A DNA stretch of 64,000 bases from Alphaproteobacteria bacterium. Lineage in GTDB: Bacteria > Pseudomonadota > Alphaproteobacteria > Caulobacterales > Hyphomonadaceae. Of the stretch, positions 33,413 to 42,768 are shown piece by piece. The translations under genes and the position numbers were made by a program. The stretch lies in assembly GCA_018222605.1 (NCBI GenBank), contig JAAEZZ010000004.1, positions 186,001 to 250,000 on the forward strand, given 5' to 3'. The notes under the pieces were generated by a model that was given only the letters and a program-made list of their open reading frames with translations, ran no database searches and was not told the origin of the DNA. How positions within the stretch are numbered: position 1 is the stretch's first letter; the number at the start of each line of letters is the position of its first letter.

Positions 33413-33856
33413 ATGAAACGCCTGTTTGTTATTCTGGCCATATCCGTCGTGCCGCTTGCAGGCTGCGCCACCACGCCCAAGCCGTGCACGCAGGAATGGG
33501 TGGACTACAAGACAGACCGCATCCTGCGGAAGTTTGCCTCTGAAAACCGCACTATCATCAACGATCTGCGCCGCCTGACCAATGCCGAGGGAGACCTCAA
33601 CACATTTGCAACGCTGCAGCTGATGTCGCGCGCCGATGATCTTCAGCGTTTTGCCGACAGCTTTCAGACCATCGTCCTGCCGGAACTGGAACAGGCAGTC
33701 CAGGAATGTGGCAGCAGCGAGGAATTCGTGCCGGCCCTGACAGGCTTCCTGCGCGAGGAAGGCGTCAGCGAGGAAGCGCTCGAATGGGTCGCGCCTATCA
33801 TTGGCCTGATGCAGGACATGCGGGATGACGTAGGCAACCGCTCGCAAAGCATGTAA
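33413..33856 (+). CDS. Small lipoprotein of unknown function
   Basis: A 147-aa protein with a textbook lipoprotein signal (MKRLFVILAISVVPLAGC, lipobox LAGC). The mature part is helical and acidic (KFASENRTIINDLRRLTNAEGD, MSRADDLQRFADSFQTIVLP) with two further Cys (KPCTQEW and QECGSSEE) that could form a disulfide. No known domain is recognised. GGAGATACC lies just before the ATG at 33413; the frame is open further upstream into the terminator, so longer starts are excluded. kdsB follows 10 bases later and may share its transcript. Confidence 0.7.
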   Translation: MKRLFVILAISVVPLAGCATTPKPCTQEWVDYKTDRILRKFASENRTIINDLRRLTNAEGDLNTFATLQLMSRADDLQRFADSFQTIVLPELEQAVQECGSSEEFVPALTGFLREEGVSEEALEWVAPIIGLMQDMRDDVGNRSQSM

Positions 33857-33866
33857 CACGGCGCCC

Positions 33867-34676
33867 ATGAAGACCCTGATTGTCGTTCCCGCCCGCTATG
33901 GCTCGACCCGCTTTCCGGGCAAGCCGCTTGTTGAAATCGCCGGCCGCACCATGGTCAGCCGCGTGGCCGCCATGGCCGCCCGAGCTACCAAAGCGCTGGA
34001 AAACGCAACAAGTGTTGTCGCAACCGATGATGAGCGTATCGCCAGCCATTGCCGGGAGCTGGGCATTCAGGCTGTCATGACCCATCCTGATGTTCCCTCG
34101 GGCACAGACCGCGCGCTGGCCGCAGTCGATGCACTCGGCATGACACCGGAAGTCATCGTGAATTTGCAGGGCGATTCCCCGTTCACACCCCCAGACCATG
34201 TCGTGGCTGTCGCGAAAGCGGCGGCAGACTCCGGCGCCGATGCCGCGACGCCCTATGTGCGCCTCAGCTGGCAAGCGCTGGATGATTTTCGGGAACACAA
34301 GAAAACGACACCCTTCTCCGGCACCACCCTGGCCCATGACAGCAAGGGTCGCGCGCTATGGTTCTCAAAGAATCTGATCCCGGCCATCCGCAAGGAAGCG
34401 GCACTGCGGGAGAAAGGTCCTCTCTCCCCAGTCTGCCGGCATATTGGTTTGTATGCTTACCGCCTGCCTGCCTTGCGCAAATATGTCAGCCTGCCGGAAG
34501 GGCATTATGAACAGCTCGAAGGCCTGGAGCAGCTGCGCTTCCTGGAGAACGGGATGAGCATCCAATGTGTCGAGGTGGAGCCGGACCGCATCGCCATACC
34601 GGGCATTGACGCCCCGGAAGATGTCGCCCTGGCCGAACGCCTTATCGCTGAGCATGGCGACCCGCTGGAGGCATAG
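33867..34676 (+). CDS. kdsB: 3-deoxy-manno-octulosonate cytidylyltransferase
   Basis: Activates KDO as CMP-KDO for lipopolysaccharide core synthesis. The 269-aa protein opens with the nucleotidyltransferase signature VVPARYGSTRFPGKPLVEIAG (shown by VPARYGSTRFPGKPL at about 6-20), has VVATDDERIASHC, VMTHPDVPSGTDRALAAVD, VNLQGDSPFTPPDHV (UDP/CTP-binding Asp) and GLYAYRLPALRKYVSLPEGHYEQLEGLEQ-type motifs near the end (YRLPAL, EQLEGLEQLRFLENG). All blocks are as in KdsB. No ribosome binding site is evident before the ATG. A phosphatase-fold gene follows after 2 bases. Confidence 0.93.
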   Translation: MKTLIVVPARYGSTRFPGKPLVEIAGRTMVSRVAAMAARATKALENATSVVATDDERIASHCRELGIQAVMTHPDVPSGTDRALAAVDALGMTPEVIVNLQGDSPFTPPDHVVAVAKAAADSGADAATPYVRLSWQALDDFREHKKTTPFSGTTLAHDSKGRALWFSKNLIPAIRKEAALREKGPLSPVCRHIGLYAYRLPALRKYVSLPEGHYEQLEGLEQLRFLENGMSIQCVEVEPDRIAIPGIDAPEDVALAERLIAEHGDPLEA

Positions 34677-34678
34677 GC

Positions 34679-35281
34679 ATGACCCGCATCTATGTCGTCC
34701 GCCACGGAAACACATTTGACAAAGGCGATACCGTCACGCGCGTCGGTGGGCGGACAGACCTGCCCCTGTCCTCTTCCGGGCAAGCCCAGGCAGACGCTCT
34801 GGCAAAGCACTTCGCGGACATTTCTTTTCAGGCGGCCTTCTGCTCTCCCCTGCAACGTACGCGCGCGACAGCCCGCGCCATGATCGGTATGCGGACCGGG
34901 TCGCCTGCCCTGCTGATCCTGCCTTTCCTGACAGAAATCGATTACGGGCCAGACGAAAACCAGCCGGAAGACAAGGTTCTCGCGCGCCTTGGCGAAGCAG
35001 CCCTGACCGCGTGGGACGAGGATGCAATCCCCCCGCAAGGCTGGCTTGTGGACCCGGAAGCCCTGAAGGCTGCCTGGGCGGCTTTCCTGCACCGCGCCGC
35101 GACGCTGGATGAAGACGCCAACATTCTTGTTGTGACATCAAACGGCATCGCCCGTTTCCTGCCGGATGTCATCACTAACAAGCCAGAGAGTCTTGATCGC
35201 AAACTGAAAACCGGTGCGTGGGGAGAGGTGGAGATCGCCGCAGGCGACACCTGCATCACGGCCTGGAATATTCGTCCCTAG
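34679..35281 (+). CDS. Histidine phosphatase-fold protein lacking the second catalytic His
   Basis: A 200-aa phosphoglycerate-mutase/histidine-phosphatase-like protein. The RHG motif is intact (VVRHGNTFDKGD, His at about residue 8), followed by LPLSSSGQAQADALAKHF, CSPLQRTRATARAMI (Arg of the site) and FLTEIDYGP (Glu region). In the usual enzyme the second catalytic His lies in a VSHG motif near residue 155; here the sequence is VVTSNGIARFL, with Asn instead. This is either an inactive or altered phosphatase, or a subfamily with another proton donor. GGAGG 8 bases upstream supports the start. It is 2 bases after kdsB, suggesting an LPS-related role. Confidence 0.85.
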   Translation: MTRIYVVRHGNTFDKGDTVTRVGGRTDLPLSSSGQAQADALAKHFADISFQAAFCSPLQRTRATARAMIGMRTGSPALLILPFLTEIDYGPDENQPEDKVLARLGEAALTAWDEDAIPPQGWLVDPEALKAAWAAFLHRAATLDEDANILVVTSNGIARFLPDVITNKPESLDRKLKTGAWGEVEIAAGDTCITAWNIRP

Positions 35282-37671
35282 GCAACGTCGCGGGTGTCTT
35301 CTTCCATATCATCCGGCAGGCCGCTGATCGGCAACGTGAAGGCGACAGTCGTGCCCTCGCCTTCAATGGAGGACAGGATCATCCGTCCACCATGCATTTC
35401 TGCAAAAGATTTGGTCAGCGCCAGGCCCAGCCCGGTGCCCTCATAATTGCGGTCCTTGCTGCCGGTCACCTGCTCAAACGGCGTGGCGAGGCGCGGCAGG
35501 TCTTCCGCCGGAATGCCGATACCCGTATCGGTGACACCGACATAGATGTCCGGACCGCGCTGTTCGACACAGACGGTGATCTTGCCGCCTGCATCGGTAA
35601 ACTTGATGGCATTTGAAACAAGATTCAGCACCATCTGGCGGATCGCACGGTGGTCTGCGTCGATCTCCGGCAGGTGCGGCTGGGTATCCAGCACCAGCTC
35701 TATTTCCTTGTCTTCTGCCTTGCGACGGATCATGCGGACAGCCGCGTCCACCGGATCGACCGGATCGATGGGCTGCGGATCAATCGTCATCTTGCCGGCC
35801 TCGATCTTCGCCATGTCGAGAATGTCGTTGATCATGTCGAGCAAATGCTGGCCGGATGTCAGAATATCCTGCGCATAGCCCTTGTAACGTTCGTCCCCAA
35901 GCGGACCATACAACTCATTCGAGATGATCTCCGAGAAGCCATTGATGGCGTTCAGCGGCGTGCGCAACTCGTGGCTCATATTCGCCAGGAAGGCGGACTT
36001 GGTATGCGCCGCATGCTCTGCCTTGGCCTTCTCTTCGGAATATTTACGCGACAATTCACTCGCCCGCCCTTCAGAGCGTTCAAGCTCCAGAGCGGTCTTG
36101 CGCATCTGCGCTTTCTGGCGCTTCAACTCTTCTTCATTGCGGACATTTTCCGTCACATCCACACCGACCGAGATCAGACCGGCATCAGCTGTCGGCCGCT
36201 CAACCATTTTCAGCCAGCGGCCATCATTCAGCGCAACAAGTGTCGTCTGCGGATCTGTTTCAGACGGCTGTTCCGATCTCAGAGCACCTGCCCGCGCAAT
36301 CATCACCGTGTCGTGTCCCATGCCTGCGCGCAGCGTGCCTTCAAGGCCGAAATCCAGCGCAAAGGCCCGGTTCCAGTAGAGCAGCCTGCGGCGATGATCC
36401 CACAAGGCAAACGGGCCGTTGAAGCCTTCAATGGCGCCACGCAGACGGCGCTCGGCCGCTTTCACGCGATCTTCCGACTGCCGCCTTTCCGTGATGTCCA
36501 GAATGATACCGCCGAAGACACGCGTGTGATCATCACTGATCTCTGTGACGCTGCCGCGCAGCTCCATCCAGCGCGCGGGGTGGAAACTGGTCATGAAATG
36601 CGCCTGCACCCAGCCGATCTCCTGTCCCTTCCGGAAGGCTTCACGAATACGGTCGCGATGCTCGGGGTGCACCTGCTGCAGCAGGTCTTCAATGCTTAGC
36701 TCGCCATGGCCGCGCATCCCCATCAGTTCCGATGCGCCATCACTGAGGTAGACCGCATTGCTTTCATGCGACCATTCCCAATAGCCAGCCCGCGCGCCAT
36801 GCATGACAATATTCATGATGCGGTTCACTTCATCATCGCGAACCTCATCCATGATGACTTCCTCCTCCCGATGGGTGAGGCGCGTCATCAGGCCGGTAAT
36901 GGCCAGCACAGGTGCAGCCAGCAAAAGTCCAAAGATCAGAATCCGGATCAAGTCATCCAGGGTGAAGAGAGGGGCCTGCCGACTTGTACACAGCATCAGT
37001 CCCGCGCCGTCCACAGGCGCACACCCCGTCGCCAGGCGGTCAAGGCGGCCAAGTGACGTAAACCCGGTCTCAGCACCAGGTGGTGCCAGCGCTTCCTGGC
37101 CGTTGCCAGCCCGCTGCGCCCCGTCGATCAGGGTCAGGCGCCCGGCGGAAGAGACGGGCGGCAGCCATGTGCCGACAGGTGCCAACGCCAGAACAGACGC
37201 CCCCTTCCCGGTCTCGCTGATGACAACAATATCCCCCTGCTCGCTGAGGCCAATGCGGCGGCCTTCTTTCAGCAGGGCCTCGCCCGTCCGGGCGGCCTCT
37301 TTGAGGCGGCTGCCATCCGGCGCTGCGTCCGCGTCCGTCAGAGTGACAACCGCATCCACACCCGGCGTCGCGCGGGCTACGGCAGAACGTGACGCGCCCG
37401 TATCCGCAATCAGGCGGATCGCCATTTCCGCCGTATCGGCATGTCCGGTCAGGCTGGCAGCAATCGCGCGGGCTTCGGCCTGCAGGCGGCTGAGAGACGC
37501 CTGATCAGCGGTCTGGCGCTCATCCCAGGCTTTCAGGCCAAGTGCCCCCGCCATCAGCAGGATGATGGCAGCAATGGTCCATTTCAGACGCGCAGAATCG
37601 CGCTCGGAAGACGGCTCCGAACCCGGTTCACTCTGGGCTGTGGCGTCTGTCTGCGACAAGGCACTTCTCAC
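35278..37671 (-). CDS. PAS-domain sensor histidine kinase (PleC/DivJ-like)
   Basis: A 797-aa hybrid-free sensor kinase. Layout: transmembrane helix (about 31-48), a periplasmic region (about 49-238), second helix (about 240-262), PAS domain 1 (about 285-395, YWEWSHESNAVYLSDGASEL), PAS domain 2 (about 405-510, FNGPFALWDHRRRLLYWNRAF), a coiled coil, HisKA with NMSHELRTPLNAINGFSEII (phospho-His at about 566), and HATPase_c with NLVSNAIKF, VTDTGIGIP and GTGLGLALTKSFAEMHGG. The HisKA-adjacent block FSEIISNELYGPLGDERYKG resembles PleC/DivJ-type kinases of Caulobacterales. Starts at a GTG (37671). Its last bases share CTAG with the stop of the phosphatase gene. Confidence 0.9.
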   Translation of the reverse strand: MRSALSQTDATAQSEPGSEPSSERDSARLKWTIAAIILLMAGALGLKAWDERQTADQASLSRLQAEARAIAASLTGHADTAEMAIRLIADTGASRSAVARATPGVDAVVTLTDADAAPDGSRLKEAARTGEALLKEGRRIGLSEQGDIVVISETGKGASVLALAPVGTWLPPVSSAGRLTLIDGAQRAGNGQEALAPPGAETGFTSLGRLDRLATGCAPVDGAGLMLCTSRQAPLFTLDDLIRILIFGLLLAAPVLAITGLMTRLTHREEEVIMDEVRDDEVNRIMNIVMHGARAGYWEWSHESNAVYLSDGASELMGMRGHGELSIEDLLQQVHPEHRDRIREAFRKGQEIGWVQAHFMTSFHPARWMELRGSVTEISDDHTRVFGGIILDITERRQSEDRVKAAERRLRGAIEGFNGPFALWDHRRRLLYWNRAFALDFGLEGTLRAGMGHDTVMIARAGALRSEQPSETDPQTTLVALNDGRWLKMVERPTADAGLISVGVDVTENVRNEEELKRQKAQMRKTALELERSEGRASELSRKYSEEKAKAEHAAHTKSAFLANMSHELRTPLNAINGFSEIISNELYGPLGDERYKGYAQDILTSGQHLLDMINDILDMAKIEAGKMTIDPQPIDPVDPVDAAVRMIRRKAEDKEIELVLDTQPHLPEIDADHRAIRQMVLNLVSNAIKFTDAGGKITVCVEQRGPDIYVGVTDTGIGIPAEDLPRLATPFEQVTGSKDRNYEGTGLGLALTKSFAEMHGGRMILSSIEGEGTTVAFTLPISGLPDDMEEDTRDVA

Positions 37672-37734
37672 TTGCCCATTTCGTACAAAAACAAGGGCTC
37701 AGCTTCCGTTGTCTGACGTAATCCTTGCACAAAA

Positions 37735-37761
37735 GTTAAGAAATCTGACGATTTCGTTAAC
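37735..37761. repeat. A/T-rich inverted repeat between pepN and the kinase gene
   Basis: GTTAAGAAATC (37735-37745) and GATTTCGTTAAC (37750-37761) pair with one bulged base. Read on the minus strand, the direction of both flanking genes, TTTT follows after the stem, so a weak terminator for pepN is possible. It is also 64 bases before the kinase start, so an operator is the alternative. Confidence 0.45.
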
Positions 37762-37771
37762 CTTATCAAGA

Positions 37772-40348
37772 TCAGCCCAGGGCGCGTGCCACGATGTCAG
37801 CAGAATTTTTAGATAAATCAGAGCCTTGCAGGCGACGCAGGCAGGCCTCGGCCTCGCTCCGCGCCTGCGGTTCCAGAACCCGCCATTGCTCGAACGCTGT
37901 CAGCAGGCGTGCGCCCAGCGACGGATTGGCCTTGTCCGCCTTCAGCACAATCTCCTCAACCGCCTTGTACCCGGAGCCATCGGGTGCATGGAAGGCCGAC
38001 AAATTCTGCATCGCGAATACGGCAACGACAGAGCGAACCCGGTTCGGGTTGCGCAGGTCGAAATCCGGGTGAGAAGCCAGTTTGGCAACAGTTCCCGCAT
38101 CGCCGGTAACAGCCTGCACGCTGAACCATTTGTCCATCACAAGCGGATTGGTTTTCCAGGCCTCTTCAAAATCGGTCAGCGCCTTGTCGCGTGCCTGCCC
38201 TTCCAGACCAGCCAGACCGCGCAAGGCTGCCAGCTTCTCGGTCATGTTCGGCGCGGCGTCGTACAGCTTCAGAAGATGCGTATCGGCACCTTCGCGGCCA
38301 GAACCTGCCAGCAGGGTGATGAAGGCCGTGCGCAGCGCGCGTGTTCCGGCCTGCTCGGCCCCCGGATCAAAGGGTTGCGGAGATGGCTGCCCCAGCACAC
38401 GGATGATCAGGTCTTCCAGCTTGCCGGCCACAGCCTTTTGCAGCTTCTTGCGCGCGGTGTTCAGCGCCACCGGATCGGCCGGCTGGCGTTCCAGGAACAT
38501 CTCGCCGACATCCGGCAGGCGCGTCAGTAGCGCGGCATAGGCCGGATCGCCCAGCGCACCCTCGATGGCGGTGGCAATGGCGTCCACCAGATCGGCGTCC
38601 GGCTCAGCCTGGCTGCCTTCTGCCAGCGCCAGGATTTCTTCCTTGGCCAGAGTCTGCACCCCATCCCACTGATTGAACGGGTCTGTTTCCAGACGGACGA
38701 GCTGCAGGCGCTCTTCGCGGCTCAGCGAACGCGCCAGACGCACCGGCGCGGTAAAGTCCCGGTTCACGGAGACGAGCGGCCGCTTTGTGCCCTCCGGCAG
38801 GTCAAAGGTCAGCGTCACCTCTTCATCTTCCAGAACGGTCATCCATTCCGCAAGATTGCCCTCTTCATCCAGCAGCGCCATGTTCAACGGAATGGGCACG
38901 GGCTGTTTGACTGGCTGGCCCGGCGTGGCAGGCGTTTTCTGGCGCAGCGTGATTTCGATCTCGTTGCTGTCCGGCCTCCAGGTTTCCTCAACCTTCACCT
39001 CAGGAGTTCCGGCCTGGGCGTACCAGCGGCGGAACTGGGTGAAGTCCTGTCCGCTCACCTCTTCAAAGCAGGCATAGAAGTCTTCAATCGTCACGGCCTG
39101 ACCATCATGCCGCTCAAAATAGAGATCCATCCCTTTGCGATAGGTCTCCTCGCCGATCATCCGGCGCAGCATGCCGATCAGTTCGGCGCCCTTCTCATAG
39201 ACGGTGGCCGTATAGAGATTGTCGATCGCGCCATACGTATCCGGGCGAACCGAATGCGCCAGCGGGCCGGCATCTTCGGCAAACTGGCGGGCGCGCAGGC
39301 GGATCACATCCTTGATGCGCTGCACCGGGCGAGACCGCATGTCCGCGGAGAAATTCTGATCACGGAAAACTGTCAAGCCTTCCTTCAGGCACAGCTGAAA
39401 CCAGTCCCGGCAGGTAATCCGGTTACCGGTCCAGTTATGGAAATATTCGTGCGCCACAATGCTCTCAATGGCTTCAAAGTCGGCATCCGTAGCAGAGGCC
39501 TCATCCGCCAGAACATAGGCGGAGTTGAAGATATTCAGCCCCTTGTTCTCCATGGCGCCGAAATTGAAGTCCCGTACAGCGACAATATTGAAGACGCCGA
39601 GATCATATTCCCGGCCATAGGTTTCCTCGTCCCACTTCATGGAGCGCTTCAGGCTGTCCATGGCCCAGGCGGCGCGTTCAGCATCCCCCTTGTCGACATG
39701 GATCGCCAGGTCGATGTCCTTGCCGCTCATCGTCGTGAATTGATCGCGATAGATGTCATAATCGCCCGCGCAGAGCGCGAACAGGTAGGATGGCTTTTTG
39801 TGCGGATCGTCCCAAACGGCGAAATGGCGGCCCTCGCCCGTATCGCCCGCCTCCCCCGGTGTCCCGTTGGAGAGCAATACCGGGCAGGTTTCCTTGTCAG
39901 CTGTCATGCGGACCTTGAAACTGCTCATCACATCCGGGCGGTCCGGATAGAAGGTGATGCGGCGGAAGCCGACAGACTCGCACTGCGTACAGAAACGGCC
40001 GCCGGACATGTAGAGCCCGGACAGCGCCGTATTGCTCGCCGGAGCGATCTTCACTTCCGTCGTCAGCGTGAACTCATCCGGTACGGACGCAATCGTCAGG
40101 CCAGACTCGGTCAGCTCATAGGCAGACGCATCCAGCGCATTCCCGTCAATCGCAACAGATTTCAGCTCCAGCGCCTCACCATCCAGCTCCAGCGCGGCGC
40201 CCTTGTCTCCGGTCCGCCTGATCTTCAGATCCGCTCGAACACGCGTGTCTTCCGGATCGAGATCGAAACGCAGGTCCACCTGCTCAATTTCGAACGGATA
40301 GGGCGTATAGTCTGATAGCTTGACCGCGACGGGGGCTTCGGTGCGCAT
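37772..40348 (-). CDS. pepN: Aminopeptidase N, M1 family
   Basis: Large zinc aminopeptidase (858 aa) that removes N-terminal residues from peptides in the cytosol. The exopeptidase signature GAMENKGLNIF is at about 266-276 and the zinc motif HEYFHNWTGNRIT at about 300-312, with the Glu ligand in LCLKEGLTVFRDQNFS. The N-terminal beta-domain (DYTPYPFEIEQVDLRFDL) and long C-terminal alpha domain are complete, matching the E. coli-type enzyme length. TMSRPTYDR-like substrate contacts were not examined. Lies directly upstream of the kinase gene on the same strand, 100 bases apart. Confidence 0.96.
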   Translation of the reverse strand: MRTEAPVAVKLSDYTPYPFEIEQVDLRFDLDPEDTRVRADLKIRRTGDKGAALELDGEALELKSVAIDGNALDASAYELTESGLTIASVPDEFTLTTEVKIAPASNTALSGLYMSGGRFCTQCESVGFRRITFYPDRPDVMSSFKVRMTADKETCPVLLSNGTPGEAGDTGEGRHFAVWDDPHKKPSYLFALCAGDYDIYRDQFTTMSGKDIDLAIHVDKGDAERAAWAMDSLKRSMKWDEETYGREYDLGVFNIVAVRDFNFGAMENKGLNIFNSAYVLADEASATDADFEAIESIVAHEYFHNWTGNRITCRDWFQLCLKEGLTVFRDQNFSADMRSRPVQRIKDVIRLRARQFAEDAGPLAHSVRPDTYGAIDNLYTATVYEKGAELIGMLRRMIGEETYRKGMDLYFERHDGQAVTIEDFYACFEEVSGQDFTQFRRWYAQAGTPEVKVEETWRPDSNEIEITLRQKTPATPGQPVKQPVPIPLNMALLDEEGNLAEWMTVLEDEEVTLTFDLPEGTKRPLVSVNRDFTAPVRLARSLSREERLQLVRLETDPFNQWDGVQTLAKEEILALAEGSQAEPDADLVDAIATAIEGALGDPAYAALLTRLPDVGEMFLERQPADPVALNTARKKLQKAVAGKLEDLIIRVLGQPSPQPFDPGAEQAGTRALRTAFITLLAGSGREGADTHLLKLYDAAPNMTEKLAALRGLAGLEGQARDKALTDFEEAWKTNPLVMDKWFSVQAVTGDAGTVAKLASHPDFDLRNPNRVRSVVAVFAMQNLSAFHAPDGSGYKAVEEIVLKADKANPSLGARLLTAFEQWRVLEPQARSEAEACLRRLQGSDLSKNSADIVARALG

Positions 40349-40450
40349 GATATCTCCAGATGGAATGATTTCCCTTCTGAGTTAGGGCTTCCAACTGGCC
40401 GCGTCGAGACCTACAGGCTATGTGCATGCAGTGAAGGTGAAAGAATCCCG

Positions 40451-40810
40451 ATGAGTGCCCTGCTATCCCACAAACTGATCAGAGCGCTGGCCATGATTGC
40501 CACCCTCATCCTTGTCCTTGTGATTGCACACTTGTCCCTCTCCCCGGCAGCGGACGTGCCTGCCCCGCACATTTCGGACAAGGTGAAGCATTTTGCGGCG
40601 TATTTTGTACTGGCAGGTACGGTCGCGACGGCTTTTGGGCCCAGACGCAGCATGTATGCGCTTATCCTGGCTGTGCTGTACGGCCTCGCCATGGAAGTCG
40701 CCCAGGACATGGGACATGCCGGCCGCGAGGGCTCCGTAGCCGATGCCCTGGCCAATACGGCGGGGGCGGCCTGCGGTGTCCTGGCCGCAAAGCTACTGCG
40801 CAGAAGCTAA
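40451..40810 (+). CDS. VanZ-like membrane protein
   Basis: A 119-aa protein with three to four hydrophobic helices (about 10-30, 47-66, 68-80, 98-114) and the VanZ-like core SDKVKHFAAYFVLAGTVATA (about 43-62), GLAMEVAQDMGHAGREGSVADALANTAGA (around 79-107). The conserved D/K/H-F and E-x-x-Q / R-x-x-s-x-D-x-x-x-N pattern of VanZ homologues is recognisable. VanZ itself gives low-level teicoplanin resistance; the general role of the family is unknown. Start at 40451 is supported only by a weak GAAAG. Convergent with the next gene. Confidence 0.7.
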   Translation: MSALLSHKLIRALAMIATLILVLVIAHLSLSPAADVPAPHISDKVKHFAAYFVLAGTVATAFGPRRSMYALILAVLYGLAMEVAQDMGHAGREGSVADALANTAGAACGVLAAKLLRRS

Positions 40811-40822
40811 GGCATCAAAGCC

Positions 40823-41416
40823 CTACTCCGCCGCCACGAATGAAGGCGTCGCGGTGTCCTCATCGGTCACCTGATAGATAAAGCGCAGAATGGAAGCACA
40901 ACGCTGCATCACCGGCTTCAGCTCGACTGGGCATTCATCCGGATGTTCCGCCACATATTCCGAAAACTTGCGCACGACACGCAACAGGTCGGGCGTACAG
41001 GCAATCATCCGCGCCTGGTGTTCAATACGCGCGGGATCGCGGTCATATTCGCTGCCGGAGACGCGCCAGCCGCCAATATCATCCTCATCCGTCACAATAA
41101 CGGGATAGGAGCCCACCTCAGACAGGGACACCTCGCCAAGCCGTGCGCGCCATTTCGCCTTGCGGCGAACAATCTGCCATTGCTCCACCAGCAAATCATC
41201 CTCATCCTGGGACAGGCGGGAAGGCTTGTCCGTGAGATTTTGCTCGGCGGTCAATTCATGGGCCTGGAATTGCCTGCCCAACCCGCACTCATAGGAAATG
41301 CGCAGCGGCTCATCCACATCCTTCACCCAATGCGGAATGACTTGTTCAACCAGCGCCCATGTTCCGACGGGTTTGACGAAAACACGCTGGGATTTGTGAA
41401 ATTGCGCCTTGGCCAT
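40823..41416 (-). CDS. Conserved protein of unknown function
   Basis: A 197-aa soluble protein without signal peptide or transmembrane segments. Visible blocks are a beta-rich start (FHKSQRVFVKPVGTWALVEQVIP), a charged loop (ERQWQIVRRKAKWRARLGEVSL-like segment at about 75-95), a short acidic stretch (VTDEDDIGGWRVSGSEYDRDPARI) and a C-terminal helix (LKPVMQRCASILRFIYQVTD). I recognise no catalytic motif. GGGAG lies 8 bases before the ATG at 41416; an upstream ATG at 41560 is unlikely because it overlaps the promoter region of the divergent acyl-CoA dehydrogenase genes. Confidence 0.65.
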   Translation of the reverse strand: MAKAQFHKSQRVFVKPVGTWALVEQVIPHWVKDVDEPLRISYECGLGRQFQAHELTAEQNLTDKPSRLSQDEDDLLVEQWQIVRRKAKWRARLGEVSLSEVGSYPVIVTDEDDIGGWRVSGSEYDRDPARIEHQARMIACTPDLLRVVRKFSEYVAEHPDECPVELKPVMQRCASILRFIYQVTDEDTATPSFVAAE

Positions 41417-41637
41417 CAACAGCTCCCGGATCTCAACTGCGCAAAATGCCTGCCCCGGCTTTCGCTCGCGTGAAGTGAAACGGTCAAATTTGACAGAGTT
41501 TCCGCAAGGTTGTCGGCGCAACACCCAGTCCTTTCCGTTGGGTGACGGCTTTCCGCGCACGTAAACCGCGCTATTTTCGACTTACAGCAACAAGACGAGT
41601 GGCCCCTTCATGGCCACCAAGGGGAGCGCAAGACAAG

Positions 41638-42753
41638 ATGAACTTCGACTTTTCCGAAGACCAGAAATTCCTTGCCAATGAGGCGCGGAAGTTTCTTGAA
41701 GCCCAATGCCCGATGACGGCGGTCAGGCTGGTGCTGAATGATGACGACATCAGCCATAATCAGGATGTGTGGAAACAGATTGTAGAAATGGGCTGGCTGG
41801 GCACGGCCATTCCGGAAGAACATGGCGGCCTCGGGCTCGGCATGCTGGAAGTCTGTGTTCTGGCAGAAGAAATGGGCCGCGTCCTGGCGCCGGTGCCGTG
41901 GGCCTCGACAGTATACTTTTTCACCGAAGCCCTGAAACTTGCCGGCTCTGATCAGCAACAGGCAGACATCCTGCCGAAGATTGTCAGCGGCGACGTAATC
42001 GGTTGCTACGCGGCAAGCGAAGGCCCCGGCAATGCGGACGCCTCGAATGTGAAAACCAGCTTTGACGGTTCCACACTGTCCGGCACGAAAATTCCGGTTA
42101 CGGATGGTGATGTCGCAACGCATGCCGTCGTCCTCGCCAAGGAAGGCTCCGGCGCGAGCCTTGTTCTGGTGGACCTCACCGGCGATGGCGTGACCCGCAA
42201 GACCGTCCAGACGCTGGACCCGACGCGCAGCCATGCCGAGATCACCTTTGACAAGGCCGCGGCTACGCGCCTGGGCAAGGCGGGTGAGGGAGACGCTCTC
42301 AACAGCCAATTGATGGACCGCGCGGCTGTGCTGCTCGCCTTTGAACAGCTTGGCGGGGCATCCCGCGCGCTGGAAATGGCGAAGGATTATGCGTTGGAGC
42401 GTTACGCCTTCGGCCGTCCGATTGGCGGCAATCAGGCCATCAAGCACAAGCTGGCCGAAATGTATGTGAAGAATGAAGTGGCACGGTCCAACTGTTTCTA
42501 TGGCGCCTGGGCGGTTTCCACGAATGCGGCTGAACTGCCGGAAGCAGCCGCCGCGGCTCGCATTGCTGCCTGCGAAGCCTTCTGGTTTGCCTCCAAGGAA
42601 AACATCCAGACCCATGGCGGCATGGGCTTTACCTGGGAGGTGGATTGTCACCTCTTCTACCGCCGCGCGAAGCTGCTGGCCGTTCAGGCCGGTGCCCCCA
42701 AAGTGTGGAAGGAAAAACTCGTCCGCGCTCTTGAACAAAAGAATGCAGCATAG
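41638..42753 (+). CDS. Acyl-CoA dehydrogenase, probable non-catalytic partner
   Basis: A 371-aa acyl-CoA dehydrogenase-family flavoprotein. N-terminal helical domain (1-115: MNFDFSEDQKFLANEARKFL), middle beta domain (about 116-220), and C-terminal helices (LERYAFGRPIGGNQAIKHKL; THGGMGFTWEVDCHLFYRRA). The position of the usual catalytic Glu near the C-terminus (YEGT in MCAD) reads VQAGAP, and the alternative helix-G Glu is not evident (LMDRAAVLL), so catalysis by this subunit is doubtful. It is followed after 15 bases by a second acyl-CoA dehydrogenase gene; the two likely form a heteromer as known for two-gene steroid side-chain dehydrogenases. Confidence 0.85.
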   Translation: MNFDFSEDQKFLANEARKFLEAQCPMTAVRLVLNDDDISHNQDVWKQIVEMGWLGTAIPEEHGGLGLGMLEVCVLAEEMGRVLAPVPWASTVYFFTEALKLAGSDQQQADILPKIVSGDVIGCYAASEGPGNADASNVKTSFDGSTLSGTKIPVTDGDVATHAVVLAKEGSGASLVLVDLTGDGVTRKTVQTLDPTRSHAEITFDKAAATRLGKAGEGDALNSQLMDRAAVLLAFEQLGGASRALEMAKDYALERYAFGRPIGGNQAIKHKLAEMYVKNEVARSNCFYGAWAVSTNAAELPEAAAAARIAACEAFWFASKENIQTHGGMGFTWEVDCHLFYRRAKLLAVQAGAPKVWKEKLVRALEQKNAA

Positions 42754-42768
42754 GGAGGAAATGACGTT

